DNA of 64,000 nucleotides from an uncultured Lachnospiraceae bacterium (GTDB lineage Bacteria; Bacillota; Clostridia; Lachnospirales; Lachnospiraceae), in the NCBI GenBank assembly GCA_902779305.1, contig CACZBD010000003.1:231922-295921 (forward strand), in the 5' to 3' direction. Every line of letters begins with the position of its first letter. Position 1 is the first letter of the stretch. The translations under genes were made by a program, and so were the position numbers. The notes under the pieces were generated by a model that did no database searches, was not told the DNA's origin, and saw nothing but the letters and a program-made list of their open reading frames with translations. Shown here piece by piece: positions 1-10,978 of the stretch.

Positions 1-556
1 TATCGCGGTAGCAGACGAACTTTCCGTCTTTGTAATAATGCCCCGGCGGGAACGGCTGTATCTTCTTACAAAGTCCTGTTAAGTTCTTCGCTTCGCTTGC
101 AAGGACCATGACGCCGTGATCATCATATCCGTAATACATCGGGCGGATCCCGATCGGATCTCTTGCCGCTACAAAACTGTCCGTTTTCGCGTCATAGAGG
201 ATCAGGACAAATTCGGCATCCAGCATTGCGAACATCTTCTCGCCGTAAAGTTCGTACATGGGAAGCAGGATCTCGCAGTCGCTGTCACTTTTGAAGGTGT
301 AATCCGTCAGCGTTTTTCTGATCTTTTCAAACCCGTAGATCTCGCCGTTGCAAACGAGTGCGCTGCCGTTTAAGGTAAAGGGCTGCATGCCTTCTTCGGT
401 CAGGCCCATGATCGCAAGCCTGTGGAATCCCAAGATCCCGTTTGCAAGCTGCAGGATCCTGGTATCGTCCGGTCCCCTTGATTTTGTTTCTTCAAAATGT
501 TCCCTGAATTCGTCGATCTTGATCCCGGATCCAAGGTATCCCATGATGGAACACAT
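1..556 (-). CDS. asnB: Asparagine synthetase (glutamine-hydrolysing), N-terminal part, cut by window edge
   Basis: The first 185 codons are present; the gene runs off the left edge. The protein begins MCSIMGY, so Cys2 would be the N-terminal glutaminase nucleophile once Met1 is removed. Class II amidotransferase motifs follow: SRGPDD near residue 27, FHRLAIMGL near 44, CNGEIYG near 69 and a conserved SDSDCE near 92. AsnB makes asparagine from aspartate, ATP and glutamine in the cytoplasm. The start is set by CGGAGG about 8 bases upstream. It follows carB by 150 bp but has its own promoter and leader hairpin, so it is probably separately controlled. The synthetase half is not visible, so a related AsnB-type amidotransferase cannot be excluded. 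Confidence 0.9.
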   Translation of the reverse strand, partial: MCSIMGYLGSGIKIDEFREHFEETKSRGPDDTRILQLANGILGFHRLAIMGLTEEGMQPFTLNGSALVCNGEIYGFEKIRKTLTDYTFKSDSDCEILLPMYELYGEKMFAMLDAEFVLILYDAKTDSFVAARDPIGIRPMYYGYDDHGVMVLASEAKNLTGLCKKIQPFPPGHYYKDGKFVCYRD

Positions 557-606
557 TGTTCTAACCTCCGTGGAAGAGCGTACCGGTTTGCCTTTGGCAA
601 AAGGAA

Positions 607-638
607 AAGGCGCCTTGGTCAAAACCAAAGCGCCTTTG
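607..638 (-). promoter_or_regulatory. asnB leader hairpin, attenuator-like
   Basis: On the minus strand this is a 13-bp stem (one G-U wobble) with a 6-base loop, followed by a broken T run (TTTTCCTTTT). It lies after the asnB promoter and before the ribosome site, so a terminator here would sit inside the asnB transcript. The ascending arm AAAGGCGCTTTG is identical to the arm of the pyrG leader hairpin. It could instead only end carB transcripts, but the promoter lies upstream of it. Confidence 0.7.
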
Positions 639-654
639 CTCTTTATGTTGTGTA

Positions 655-683
655 CTATAAACGCTCACTCTTTTCTTGTCAAG
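655..683 (-). promoter_or_regulatory. asnB promoter
   Basis: Minus-strand TTGACA (678-683) and TATAGT (655-660) are separated by exactly 17 bases. This is a near-perfect sigma-A promoter, located just after the carB stop codon. Transcription should start about 7 bases downstream and enter the leader hairpin within roughly 10 bases. Confidence 0.8.
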
Positions 684-707
684 CGGTTTTTTTGATTTTT
701 ATAAAAG

Positions 708-3700
708 TCACGCATCGATCGTGGAAACACTGATCGTCAGTTCCTCGAGCACGTCAAGCAGCACGCGGACCGTGTCGAGAGAGGTAAACATCGTGATGTT
801 GTTTTCCGTCGCGCATCTCCTGATGGCCACACCGTCCTCGTAATGCACGCCGGATCTGATGGCCCTGGTGTTGATCACATAACTGACATAACCCGCGCGG
901 ATCGACTGCAGGATCTCGTCGCTGCCCTCGCTCAGTTTATGCCGGATCCTGGTTCTGATCCCGTGCTCTTTTAAGAACACGGCTGTCCCGATCGTGGCCT
1001 CGATGTTAAAGCCGAGATCGTAGAAACGCTTCACGAGCGGAAGTGCCTCTTCCTTGTCCTCATCCGCAAGCGTCACCATGACCGTGCCGTAATTCAAAAG
1101 TTTCACGCCGGATGCGATCAGGGCCTTGTACATGGCGCGGTGCAGCTTTTCATCATAGCCGATCGCTTCCCCGGTCGATTTCATTTCCGGAGACAGATAG
1201 GAATCCATGCCCTTCAGTTTTGCAAACGAAAAGGCCGGCGCTTTGACATACCATCTGCGCTTCTTGTTGGGATGCTCTTTTTCGATCCCCTGCTCGTCAA
1301 GGGAATGCCCCAGCATGATCTTTGTCGCGATATCCGCAAGCTGATAGCCCGTGGCTTTGGACAGGAACGGAACGGTCCTCGAAGAGCGCGGATTTACCTC
1401 GATGATGTAGACATTTTCCTGCTCATCCACGATGAACTGCACGTTGAAAAGACCTTTGATCCCGATGCCGAGTCCTAACTTCTTCGCATAGTCCCGAACG
1501 GTCTCCTGAACGCTTTCCGATAGACTGTAGGGCGGATAAACGCTGATGGAATCCCCGGAATGCACGCCGGTCCGCTCCACCAGTTCCATGATCCCGGGCA
1601 CAAAGACCTTCTCGCCGTCACAGAGTGCATCCACTTCCACTTCCTTGCCGCAGATATAGTGATCCACCAGAACGGGCTTGTCCACGTCGATCTCGACGGC
1701 GGTCTTTAAATAAGTCTTCAGTTCCTCTTCTTTGGACACGATCTGCATGGCCCGGCCGCCCAGCACAAAGCTCGGACGCACAAGGACCGGATAACCGATA
1801 TCCGCGGCGGCTTTGAGCCCGTCCTGAACGCTTGTCACGGCAACCCCTTTTGGCTGCGGGATCTTTAAGTCCAAAAGGATCTTTTCAAACGCATCCCGGT
1901 TCTCCGCGCGTTCTATGGCATCGCAGTCCGTGCCGACGATCTTCGCGCCGTATTCGCGCAGCGAGTCCGCCAGATTGACCGCTGTCTGCCCGCCGAGCGT
2001 AACGATGAGCCCCTCCGGTTTTTCGTGTTCGACGATGTTCATGACATCTTCCGTCGTGAGCGGTTCAAAATAGAGTTTGTCGCTCGTCGTATAATCCGTG
2101 GAAACCGTTTCCGGATTGTTGTTGATGACAATGGCCTGATAGCCGAGCGATCGGATCGTTTTAACCGCGTGCACCGTCGAATAGTCAAATTCCACGCCCT
2201 GGCCGATACGGATCGGACCGGATCCGAGCACGATGATCTTCTTACGGTCATCGCAGACCGATTCATTTTCCCCTTCGTATGTGGAATAAAAATAGGGGAT
2301 GTAACTGTCGAATTCCGAAGCGCAGCTGTCGATCATCTTGTAGGACGGGAACAGGCCTCTTTCCTTACGCATCAAAAAGATCTCCCGCTCCGTTTTATTC
2401 CACAAAAGCGCAACCTCTTTGTCCGAAAAGCCCATGCGCTTAGCAAGATACAACACATCCGGATCACCGGGGTGTTCCAAAAGTTTCCTTTCCATCTGCA
2501 CGATGTGGAGCATCACACGCAGAAACAACGGATCGATCCCGGTGACTTTCGCGATCTGTTCCACCGCAATGTCCCGTCTTAACAGTTCCGCGATCGCAAA
2601 GATCCGCTCATCCGTCCCCTTTTTGATCAGTTCCAGCAGGTCGTCGGTTTTACTTTCGTCATGATCACTCCGGTGCAGATGATACGCGCCGGTCTCCAAA
2701 GAACGGATCCCCTTGAGCAGACTTTCTTCCATGGTCCGTCCGACGCTCATCACTTCACCGGTTGCCTTCATCTGCGTTCCGAGTTCCGGATTCGCATCCG
2801 TGAATTTGTCAAACGGGAACCGCGGCATCTTGCAGACCACATAGTCAAGAGACGGCTCGAAAGATGCGGGCGTATTCGCAAGCAGGATCTCATCCAGATA
2901 ATGCCCGATACTGATCTTTGCGGACACCCTTGCGATCGGATAACCGCTTGCCTTGGAAGCAAGCGCGGAAGACCTCGACACGCGCGGATTCACCTCGATC
3001 AGATAGTAGTCAAAAGACTTCGGATCCAGCGCAAACTGCACATTGCAGCCGCCCTCGATCTTTAAGGCCCGGATGATCTTTAAAGCGCTGTCGCGCAGCA
3101 TATGATACTCTTTGTTGGTCAGGGTCTGCGACGGACAGACCACGATGGAATCCCCGGTATGGATCCCGACCGGATCGATGTTTTCCATGTTGCAGATCGT
3201 GATCGCCGTGTCGTTGGCGTCCCGGATGACCTCATATTCGATCTCTTTATATCCCCTGACCGATTTTTCGATCAGCGCCTGATGTACGGGAGATAAGGTC
3301 AGAGCATGCTTTAAGATCTCCCTGCACTCCTTTTCGTCATCCGCAAATCCGCCGCCGGTGCCACCAAGCGTGAACGCGGGACGGATCACGATGGGATACC
3401 CGATCTTTTCAGCCGCCGCAAGTCCTTCTTCCATGCTTTCCGCGATCTCGGAAGGCAGGACCGGTTCCCCGAGGCTTAGGCAGAGTTCCTTGAATTTTTC
3501 CCGGTCTTCCGCCATTTCGATCGATTCCGGTTTCGTTCCGAGCAGTTCCACGCGACACTCGTCCAGGATCCCTTTTCTTGCAAGCTGCATGGCAAGGTTC
3601 AGTCCGGTCTGTCCGCCGATCCCCGGCAGGATCGCATCCGGCCGTTCTCTTCGAACGATCTTGGCCAGGTATTCGAGCGTCAGCGGTTCCATATAGACCT

Positions 3701-3887
3701 TATCCGCCATGGCGGGGTCGGTCATGATCGTTGCGGGATTGGAATTGCAGAGGATCACTTCATATCCCTCTTCTTTCAGAGCCAGACAGGCCTGCGTGCC
3801 CGCATAGTCAAATTCTGCCGCCTGTCCGATCACGATCGGACCGGAGCCGATGACTAAGATCCGTTTCAGGTCTGAACGTTTATGCAT
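708..3887 (-). CDS. carB: Carbamoyl-phosphate synthase large subunit
   Basis: 1059 residues, the normal full length. There are two homologous halves: the first begins KRILVIGSGPIVIGQAAEFDY and the second, near residue 555, repeats it as KIIVLGSGPIRIGQGVEFDY. Each half carries an ATP-grasp domain with the VNPR signature (EVNPRVSRSSAL; EVNPRSSRTVPF), and an MGS-like regulatory domain ends the chain. It uses ammonia channelled from CarA, bicarbonate and two ATP to make carbamoyl phosphate for pyrimidines and arginine. Its start overlaps the carA stop by 8 bases, so the two are translationally coupled. Minor numbering differences aside, no motif appears lost. Confidence 0.97.
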   Translation of the reverse strand: MHKRSDLKRILVIGSGPIVIGQAAEFDYAGTQACLALKEEGYEVILCNSNPATIMTDPAMADKVYMEPLTLEYLAKIVRRERPDAILPGIGGQTGLNLAMQLARKGILDECRVELLGTKPESIEMAEDREKFKELCLSLGEPVLPSEIAESMEEGLAAAEKIGYPIVIRPAFTLGGTGGGFADDEKECREILKHALTLSPVHQALIEKSVRGYKEIEYEVIRDANDTAITICNMENIDPVGIHTGDSIVVCPSQTLTNKEYHMLRDSALKIIRALKIEGGCNVQFALDPKSFDYYLIEVNPRVSRSSALASKASGYPIARVSAKISIGHYLDEILLANTPASFEPSLDYVVCKMPRFPFDKFTDANPELGTQMKATGEVMSVGRTMEESLLKGIRSLETGAYHLHRSDHDESKTDDLLELIKKGTDERIFAIAELLRRDIAVEQIAKVTGIDPLFLRVMLHIVQMERKLLEHPGDPDVLYLAKRMGFSDKEVALLWNKTEREIFLMRKERGLFPSYKMIDSCASEFDSYIPYFYSTYEGENESVCDDRKKIIVLGSGPIRIGQGVEFDYSTVHAVKTIRSLGYQAIVINNNPETVSTDYTTSDKLYFEPLTTEDVMNIVEHEKPEGLIVTLGGQTAVNLADSLREYGAKIVGTDCDAIERAENRDAFEKILLDLKIPQPKGVAVTSVQDGLKAAADIGYPVLVRPSFVLGGRAMQIVSKEEELKTYLKTAVEIDVDKPVLVDHYICGKEVEVDALCDGEKVFVPGIMELVERTGVHSGDSISVYPPYSLSESVQETVRDYAKKLGLGIGIKGLFNVQFIVDEQENVYIIEVNPRSSRTVPFLSKATGYQLADIATKIMLGHSLDEQGIEKEHPNKKRRWYVKAPAFSFAKLKGMDSYLSPEMKSTGEAIGYDEKLHRAMYKALIASGVKLLNYGTVMVTLADEDKEEALPLVKRFYDLGFNIEATIGTAVFLKEHGIRTRIRHKLSEGSDEILQSIRAGYVSYVINTRAIRSGVHYEDGVAIRRCATENNITMFTSLDTVRVLLDVLEELTISVSTIDA

Positions 3888-5049
3888 ACAGCGCCACTCC
3901 CTTCATAGAAGCCATAAACTCCGCAAACAGATATCTGCTGTCCTGCGGTCCCGGCGCGCTCTCCGGATGATACTGCACGCTGAAAGCAGCATCCTGTCTG
4001 TGCCACAGTCCTTCCACCGTATGATCCAGCAGATTTTCATGCGTGATCTCAAGACCGGTTCCCTCGATACTTTCGGTATCAACCGCGTAGGAATGATTCT
4101 GGGAAGTGATCTCGAGTTTCCCCGTCAGCAGATTTCGCACCGGATGATTGCCGCCCCGGTGTCCGAATTTCAGTTTATAAGTCTTCGCGCCGTAAGATAG
4201 AGCCAGGATCTGATGTCCTAAGCAGATCCCGAAAATCGGACAGAAGCCGTGCAGCTTTCTTACGGTTTCGATCGTTTCCGGCACGTTTTCGGGATCCCCC
4301 GGCCCGTTGGAGATCAGGATCCCGTCAGGCTGAAGCTGTTTGATCGTGTCCGCTTTCGTATCATAAGGCACGACGGTGACTTTGCATCCCATGGTATTTA
4401 AGGAACGGACGATGTTTTCCTTCATCCCGCAGTCGATCGCAACAACGTGAAGCGCCCCCTGCCCATACGGCTTTCCGGAAAGCGCGGGGTGCAAAGTGTC
4501 ATCCGCTTTTTCAGCTGCCTCAAAGACACGGATCTCCTTCGTGCTGACACGGTTGACCTGATCGGTCAAAAGGTCGCGGTCCTTTAAGATCTTAACACCT
4601 TCTTCCGCCCGCAGATCCATACAGGTCAGCAGCGCTTTGCAGCTTCCGATGTCCCGGATCTTCCTGGTGATCTCCCTTGTATCCACATTTTCGATCCCGG
4701 CAATCCCGTTCTCGATCAGATAATCCGGCAGTGTCATTTTGCTTCTGAAATTGGACGGGATCTTTGTCGCGTCCCTGACGATCAGCGCGCCGATCGAGGG
4801 TGTTTCGGTTTCAAAATCCTCTTCATTGATCCCGTAATTCCCGATGACCGGATAAGTCAATACGACAGCCTGATCGGTATAGGAAGGGTCGGTCAGGATC
4901 TCCTGGTATCCCACCATGGATGTGTTAAAGACAAGTTCCAAGATCTTCTCTTCCGTGCTCCCAAAGGCAAGGCCTGTATAGACCGATCCGTCCTCGAGGA
5001 TCAGTTTCTGTATCTGTTTTCTGTTTTGTTCCTGCTTAACTTGTTGCAT
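3880..5049 (-). CDS. carA: Carbamoyl-phosphate synthase small (glutaminase) subunit
   Basis: 389 residues. The N-terminal CPSase small-chain domain (LEDGSVYTGLAFG; FNTSMVGYQEILTDPSY) is followed by a class I glutamine amidotransferase domain with the nucleophile in GICLGHQ and the His/Glu of the triad in QYHPES. It hydrolyses glutamine and feeds ammonia to CarB. The start is supported by CGGAGGAGAAG immediately upstream, giving a roughly 14-residue lysine/glutamine-rich extension before the conserved domain. It lies 30 bp after purF and overlaps carB, and is read as part of one operon. Confidence 0.97.
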   Translation of the reverse strand: MQQVKQEQNRKQIQKLILEDGSVYTGLAFGSTEEKILELVFNTSMVGYQEILTDPSYTDQAVVLTYPVIGNYGINEEDFETETPSIGALIVRDATKIPSNFRSKMTLPDYLIENGIAGIENVDTREITRKIRDIGSCKALLTCMDLRAEEGVKILKDRDLLTDQVNRVSTKEIRVFEAAEKADDTLHPALSGKPYGQGALHVVAIDCGMKENIVRSLNTMGCKVTVVPYDTKADTIKQLQPDGILISNGPGDPENVPETIETVRKLHGFCPIFGICLGHQILALSYGAKTYKLKFGHRGGNHPVRNLLTGKLEITSQNHSYAVDTESIEGTGLEITHENLLDHTVEGLWHRQDAAFSVQYHPESAPGPQDSRYLFAEFMASMKGVALYA

Positions 5050-5079
5050 CTTCTCCTCCGGTTCCCTGCAACCCGCAGT

Positions 5080-6480
5080 TTATTTCGCATCATATGTTTC
5101 CGTCGGATACTTCCCGTCAAAGCATGCGCTGCAGACCGGCAGGTCCGGCGTTGTTTTCTTAAGGTCTTCGATCCGAAGATAGGCAAGCGAATCCGCTCCG
5201 ATCTTTTTTCGGATCTCTTCGATTGAAAACTGTTTTGCGATCAGCTGCGTGCTGTCCGGCACATCCGTCCCGTAATAGCAGGGATACAGAAACGGCGGCG
5301 AACTGATCCGCACATGCACGGCAGATGCGCCTGCTTTTCTTAACATCGTGATCAGGTTGGCGATCGTCGTGCCGCGGACGATCGAATCATCGATGAGCAC
5401 GATCCGCTTCCCTTTCACGACTTCCGTGATCACGTTCAGTTTCATATGCACGCCCGTCTGCCGCTCCTGCTGTGTCGGCTTGATAAACGTGCGCCCCACA
5501 TAACTGTTTTTGTGAAACGCGTGCATAAAAGGGATACCGGATGCATCGGCAAACCCTGCTGCCGCGGTCAGTCCCGATTCCGGCACGCCCGTCACAAGAT
5601 CCGCTTCGACGGGACCGGATTCTGCAAGCATCCGCCCGGCCTGAAACCTGGCGCTGTAAACGCTGATCCCATCCAGCACGGAATCGAGCCTTGCAAAATA
5701 GATGTATTCGAACACGCAGTGCGCCTGTGATCCGTTGCAAAGCGTGTTGTTGCAGAGTGTTTCGTCAGTGAACAGTTTCCCGTTGCGGATTGTGATGATC
5801 TCGCCGGGCTTCACATCCCGGACAAACTCCGCGTCAACGGCAGAAAGCGCGCAGCTTTCCGAAGCGAGCACATAACCGTCCGTGATCTTTCCGATGCAGA
5901 GCGGTTTTAATCCGAGCGGATCCCTGATCGCGACCAGCTTTCTGGGGCTCATGACCAGCAGTGCATAGCCGCCAAGAAGTTCCTTCGTTACTTCCTTTAC
6001 CGCTTCCTCAATGCAGGAGGTGTGCGCTCTCATCCTTGCGATCCGCATCGCGATCACTTCCGTATCGCTGGTCGCCCGGAACACTTCCCCTTCCTTCATC
6101 ATCTCTTCCTTCAGCCGCCCGGCATTGACGATGTTGCCGTTATGCACGATCGCAAGCGTTCCTTTGAGATAATGATAGGATAATGGCTGCACATTTTCCG
6201 TAACGCTTCCTCCCGAAGTGGAATAGCGGACATGACCGATCCCGACATTTCCCTTCATTCCCGCAAGCGTCTCTTCGTTAAACACCTCGGACACCAGACC
6301 CATGTTCTTATGCAGACAGATGTTTCCTCTCTCCCCCATAGTGTCGCAGACGGCGATCCCCGCCGCTTCCTGTCCCCGGTGCTGCAGCGCGGTCAGCCCG
6401 TAGTAAATGTCATGCGCGACATCGGCATGTGCCTGCCTGAAGATCCCGAACACACCGCATTCTTCATGAAGCGATCCCAT
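5080..6480 (-). CDS. purF: Amidophosphoribosyltransferase
   Basis: 466 residues. The protein starts MGSLHEECGVFGIF: a short propeptide precedes the catalytic Cys8 of the Ntn-type glutaminase, as in Gram-positive PurF. Further marks are ALQHRGQEAAG near 33 and the PRPP-binding motif VLIDDSIVRGTT near 365. It catalyses the first committed purine step, PRPP plus glutamine to phosphoribosylamine. The ribosome site is AAGGAGATG. Placement between pyrG and carA rather than in a pur operon is unusual and groups it with other glutamine users. The C-terminal cysteines (CSACF and upstream) fit the family's iron-sulphur type, though I see them only incompletely. Confidence 0.96.
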   Translation of the reverse strand: MGSLHEECGVFGIFRQAHADVAHDIYYGLTALQHRGQEAAGIAVCDTMGERGNICLHKNMGLVSEVFNEETLAGMKGNVGIGHVRYSTSGGSVTENVQPLSYHYLKGTLAIVHNGNIVNAGRLKEEMMKEGEVFRATSDTEVIAMRIARMRAHTSCIEEAVKEVTKELLGGYALLVMSPRKLVAIRDPLGLKPLCIGKITDGYVLASESCALSAVDAEFVRDVKPGEIITIRNGKLFTDETLCNNTLCNGSQAHCVFEYIYFARLDSVLDGISVYSARFQAGRMLAESGPVEADLVTGVPESGLTAAAGFADASGIPFMHAFHKNSYVGRTFIKPTQQERQTGVHMKLNVITEVVKGKRIVLIDDSIVRGTTIANLITMLRKAGASAVHVRISSPPFLYPCYYGTDVPDSTQLIAKQFSIEEIRKKIGADSLAYLRIEDLKKTTPDLPVCSACFDGKYPTETYDAK

Positions 6481-6483
6481 AGA

Positions 6484-6549
6484 ACATCTCCTTACTTCTG
6501 AAAATCAATGGTTTCTTCACTTATCCCCGGAAATCAAGGGCTTCTCCTC

Positions 6550-6570
<21 letters not shown>
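6484..6570. repeat. 29-bp tandem repeat across the pyrG stop codon
   Basis: Two units (6542-6570 and 6513-6541) are nearly identical and each contains the last pyrG codons (LDFRG) and a TAA stop. A third, decayed unit (6484-6512) reaches to the purF ribosome site. This looks like a local duplication of the gene end that has drifted outside the coding part. Confidence 0.75.
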
Positions 6571-8163
<1,593 letters not shown>

Positions 8164-8190
8164 TTCCCCCTCCGTTCCCTGTGCAACGAA

Positions 8191-8224
8191 AAAAGCGCCT
8201 TGAACTTACGTTCAAAGCGCCTTT
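8191..8224 (-). promoter_or_regulatory. pyrG leader hairpin, attenuator-like
   Basis: The minus-strand stem of about 15 bp with a GTAA loop is followed by a run of six T. It has full intrinsic-terminator form but lies between the pyrG promoter and start codon, about 27 bases before ATG. The 5' arm AAAGGCGCTTTG matches the asnB leader exactly. In other Firmicutes pyrG is known to be controlled by attenuation in a short leader; whether the same mechanism applies here is inference, since the characteristic 5' G run is not seen. Confidence 0.75.
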
Positions 8225-8236
8225 GCCAACATAGAA

Positions 8237-8265
8237 ACTATATAGTATTTTTTGCCGTTCGTCAA
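8237..8265 (-). promoter_or_regulatory. pyrG promoter
   Basis: Minus-strand TTGACG (8260-8265), a 17-base spacer and TATAGT (8237-8242). Same -10 box and spacing as the asnB promoter. Drives pyrG and probably the downstream purF-carA-carB genes. Confidence 0.75.
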
Positions 8266-8286
8266 TTACAAGTTCCCAGATCCGGT

Positions 8287-9258
8287 TTAATCATACCTGC
8301 GGCTCGGCAGATATTTATGCACCTGCTGCACGTAATCCCGATACATCGGATACTTCGAAGATGAGATCCGCTCTCCGAGCATCGAACTGCCCATAAAGAG
8401 CAGGATCAGAAGAAGAGGCCCGGTCATGGTCCAGTGCAGGAATCCGTACCGCACGACCTTCGAAGCGATCGTGAACAGATACAGGCACATCCAGATCCCC
8501 TGCTCTCCGAGATAGTTCGGATGACGCATGCGCTTCCAGGGACCGAAGGTGTTGAATCCAAGATCGTAGGGTTTGGGCAGATCGGCTAAGTCTGTGCCCT
8601 GCGCAAGAAGTTTTTTCTTGGTCTGATGGAATTTCCACTGATATTCATCGGATACCGTTTCCAGCATGAGAAACAGAACCGCGGTAAGGATCGCAACCGC
8701 ATCAAAAAAGCCAAGGGGTGCCTGCGATTCCATGCACGCCAGCGCCGGCAGACAGATCGCGAGGACCAGCAGGTTCTGATAAGTACTGATAAAGAGCAGA
8801 TCAAATAAAGTCCAGAGGATCCTGCGTTCAAAAACGGGAGAACTTCTGACAATGGACCAGCGGTAATCTTCCACGCCCGTCCAGAACTTCAGGCTGTAGG
8901 CGCCTTTTCTGGCAAAATTGAGTGTCAGCCTGATCCCCCATAAGGTCACGATCAGCGCGTAGACAACCAGCCTTGTCTTCATTCCGCCCCTTACGGCAAT
9001 GATCCATACATACACGATCGGAAGGATGCTCCAGAGCTTGTCCATCTGGGAATAGTTCTGCGTGAGCTCCCCGACGATAAAACAGTAAGCGATGCTCAGC
9101 GTACATACGATCAACAGTGTGTTCAGCGTGCCCTTCTGCAGATCCGTCAGCGTCAGATCGCTGAAGAAGATGCATGCCGCCGTCAGCGCGAGAACGACAG
9201 TTATCGCAAATACGGTGGAAACGGTTTCTGTACGGGACTTTGGACCTGAAGTCTGCAT
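8287..9258 (-). CDS. DUF1295 / steroid 5-alpha-reductase-like membrane protein
   Basis: 323 residues with about seven or eight hydrophobic segments (first near 15-35). The motif MDKLWSILP near 93 and the C-terminal GPWKRMRHPNYLGE...W block near 245 are those of the DUF1295 / isoprenylcysteine methyltransferase-like superfamily, whose members are membrane oxidoreductases or methyltransferases. Substrate unknown. GGGAGAAAAAA precedes ATG. It stands alone between the pyrG leader and the VanZ gene; no operon partner suggests a function. Confidence 0.75.
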   Translation of the reverse strand: MQTSGPKSRTETVSTVFAITVVLALTAACIFFSDLTLTDLQKGTLNTLLIVCTLSIAYCFIVGELTQNYSQMDKLWSILPIVYVWIIAVRGGMKTRLVVYALIVTLWGIRLTLNFARKGAYSLKFWTGVEDYRWSIVRSSPVFERRILWTLFDLLFISTYQNLLVLAICLPALACMESQAPLGFFDAVAILTAVLFLMLETVSDEYQWKFHQTKKKLLAQGTDLADLPKPYDLGFNTFGPWKRMRHPNYLGEQGIWMCLYLFTIASKVVRYGFLHWTMTGPLLLILLFMGSSMLGERISSSKYPMYRDYVQQVHKYLPSRRYD

Positions 9259-9339
9259 TTTTTTCTCCCTTTTTTATCTTTTCTTACCTTTGCTCATGCA
9301 CGGTTATTTTTCTTTTAGCGGATCGTTTCTCTCACCTGT

Positions 9340-9885
9340 TCATGCCTCTTTCGCCTGCTTATGCTTCTTCCGCCTGAGCGCAAAATAGATCAGCGCGCCG
9401 ATCAGCACCCCGATGGTGTTTAAGATCAGGTCATCGACATCCGAATGTCTTTCATGGCTTAACAGTTGCAGCAGTTCGATCAGCAGGGAAAACCCGCCGC
9501 CCGCAAGCACCGTTTTCAAAACACTGTTCAGTTTCGGAAAGCAGAACGGCCATACGATCCCGACCGGAATGAACATGGCAATGTTTCCGATGACATTGAT
9601 CTGCCATCCGGCATATCTGTCGTTCAGAAAATAGAAGGGGATCATGCTGACCATGTCCGGCGTGTTCAGTGACGGGGCGATCTTTAACGTATCCAGTTTT
9701 CCATCCACGAGGTGAAATCCGAAGAATACGAATCTTGCGATCACGATGATACAGACATACACAAGCAGCAGCTGCAGTTCACGTTTCAGGGAAAAGGTTC
9801 TGTTCTTTATTCCGGCGATCAGCCGTACAAATATCCACGCAGCCGTGATCACGATCAGCAGCTGCGTGTAGGTTATCTCAAGCAT
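9340..9885 (-). CDS. VanZ-family membrane protein
   Basis: 181 residues from the ATG at 9885, which has GGAG six bases upstream; an in-frame TTG four codons earlier has no ribosome site. About five membrane segments, with the family signature HSDVDDLILNTIGVLIGA near the C-terminus. VanZ-like proteins are integral membrane proteins, originally linked to teicoplanin resistance; most chromosomal members have no proven function. There is no van gene cluster around it, so no resistance role should be assumed. The short basic tail RRKKHKQAKEA is cytoplasmic by composition. Confidence 0.8.
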   Translation of the reverse strand: MLEITYTQLLIVITAAWIFVRLIAGIKNRTFSLKRELQLLLVYVCIIVIARFVFFGFHLVDGKLDTLKIAPSLNTPDMVSMIPFYFLNDRYAGWQINVIGNIAMFIPVGIVWPFCFPKLNSVLKTVLAGGGFSLLIELLQLLSHERHSDVDDLILNTIGVLIGALIYFALRRKKHKQAKEA

Positions 9886-10026
9886 AAACAACTCCAATGG
9901 ATCCGTGTGATTTTAAGTTAAAAACACTTTACCATGCCGGCGGAAAAAAGGGAATGTATAAAATACACAAAATACACTTCATTCTGCCCGCACACGGGTC
10001 ATTTTGCCCGAGGGTTCCGGCTGGCC

Positions 10027-10890
10027 CTACCGGAGTTGTGAAAAGAACCCGTCCTCGACGATAAAGCCATCCTTATCGACCGCGCAGAGTTCCTTTTCGC
10101 TGTTCTCCACGAACCTCCAGAGAACATTTCTCATGTCCTTCGGGACACGGTTTCTGCATTCATGCTCCAATTCGTAGGAAATATCGAAGTATGCTTCCGC
10201 CATGGCGCCTGCGATCGCTGCGATCGTATCCGTATCTCCGCCAAGCGACACGGCGTTTCTGACTGTGTCCTCATAGGAATTGCCGTCAAAGAAACTCCGA
10301 AGCGCCTTCGGAAGCGCGTCCATGCAGCTCTCATCATGCTTATGCCTTGCTCTCATCTCCTCAAGGGTTTCGGAAAGGTCGTACCCGAACTCTCTGTCCA
10401 CATATGCGCGGATCTCTTCCTTGGATGCGCCTTCCCTGCCCATGAAGACCACGGCAGCCGTGCATTCCGCGCCCTTGATCCCTTCCGGATGGTTATGGGA
10501 AACCTCTGCGGTAGCTCTTGCAACTTCCCTTGTGCGCTCCATGGAATCATACAGCCAGCCGGCCGCGGAAACCCGCATTGCGGATCCGTTTCCCCAGCTG
10601 TTGTAAGGTTTCGGATCATCCTGAAACAGCCAGCCGATAAACCTGCCGCCGTAACCTGCGTTCGGATATTTGCGCCCCCACTTCTGCATGGATGCAACGC
10701 ATGCCTTCCTGATCTCCTCCGTTGTCGCGTCCTTTCCGACACTCAGAAGCGCGTCCGCAACGGCCACGGTCATCACCGTGTCATCCGTCGGGGTGCTCTC
10801 TCTCGTGAACAGTTCGAAGTCCTTGCGCCTGTCTCCTCTGTCAAACTCAAATCTGCTGCCGATGATATCTCCTAAAATTGCTCCGTACAT
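10027..10890 (-). CDS. ADP-ribosylglycohydrolase family protein
   Basis: 287 residues, start supported by GGAGGTAGAGAGT. N-terminal MYGAILGDIIGSRFE and the metal-binding TDDTVMT near 36 plus the C-terminal SLGGDTDTIAAIAGAMAEA near 220 are the two halves of the binuclear magnesium site of the DraG/ARH family. These enzymes remove ADP-ribose from proteins or nucleic acids or hydrolyse related compounds. The target is unknown. It is one of three ADP-ribose-handling genes within 14 kb (also 11811-12515 and 23388-23888), and lies just outside the AT-rich defence island. Confidence 0.9.
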   Translation of the reverse strand: MYGAILGDIIGSRFEFDRGDRRKDFELFTRESTPTDDTVMTVAVADALLSVGKDATTEEIRKACVASMQKWGRKYPNAGYGGRFIGWLFQDDPKPYNSWGNGSAMRVSAAGWLYDSMERTREVARATAEVSHNHPEGIKGAECTAAVVFMGREGASKEEIRAYVDREFGYDLSETLEEMRARHKHDESCMDALPKALRSFFDGNSYEDTVRNAVSLGGDTDTIAAIAGAMAEAYFDISYELEHECRNRVPKDMRNVLWRFVENSEKELCAVDKDGFIVEDGFFSQLR

Positions 10891-10910
10891 ACTCTCTACC
10901 TCCTTTTTAT

Positions 10911-10945
10911 GAGCCCTTGGGGACGGGGTTAGTGGTCCACTTTTT
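10911..10945 (+). repeat. REP-like repeat copy 1
   Basis: Full-length copy with core GGGGACGGGGTTAGTGGTCC, lying just upstream of the ADP-ribosylglycohydrolase start. It is the leftmost copy in the window. Confidence 0.85.
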
Positions 10946-10978
10946 GCTTCCGATCATAGAATACAACAAAGCGTTTCG

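Noticed and set aside
2025..2582. 185-codon plus-strand frame opposite carB
   Set aside because: No ribosome site, Arg/His-rich shadow translation of a well-conserved gene.
9340..9885. Glycopeptide resistance locus because of VanZ
   Set aside because: No vanHAX or vanRS genes nearby; VanZ-family proteins are common in Firmicutes without resistance.
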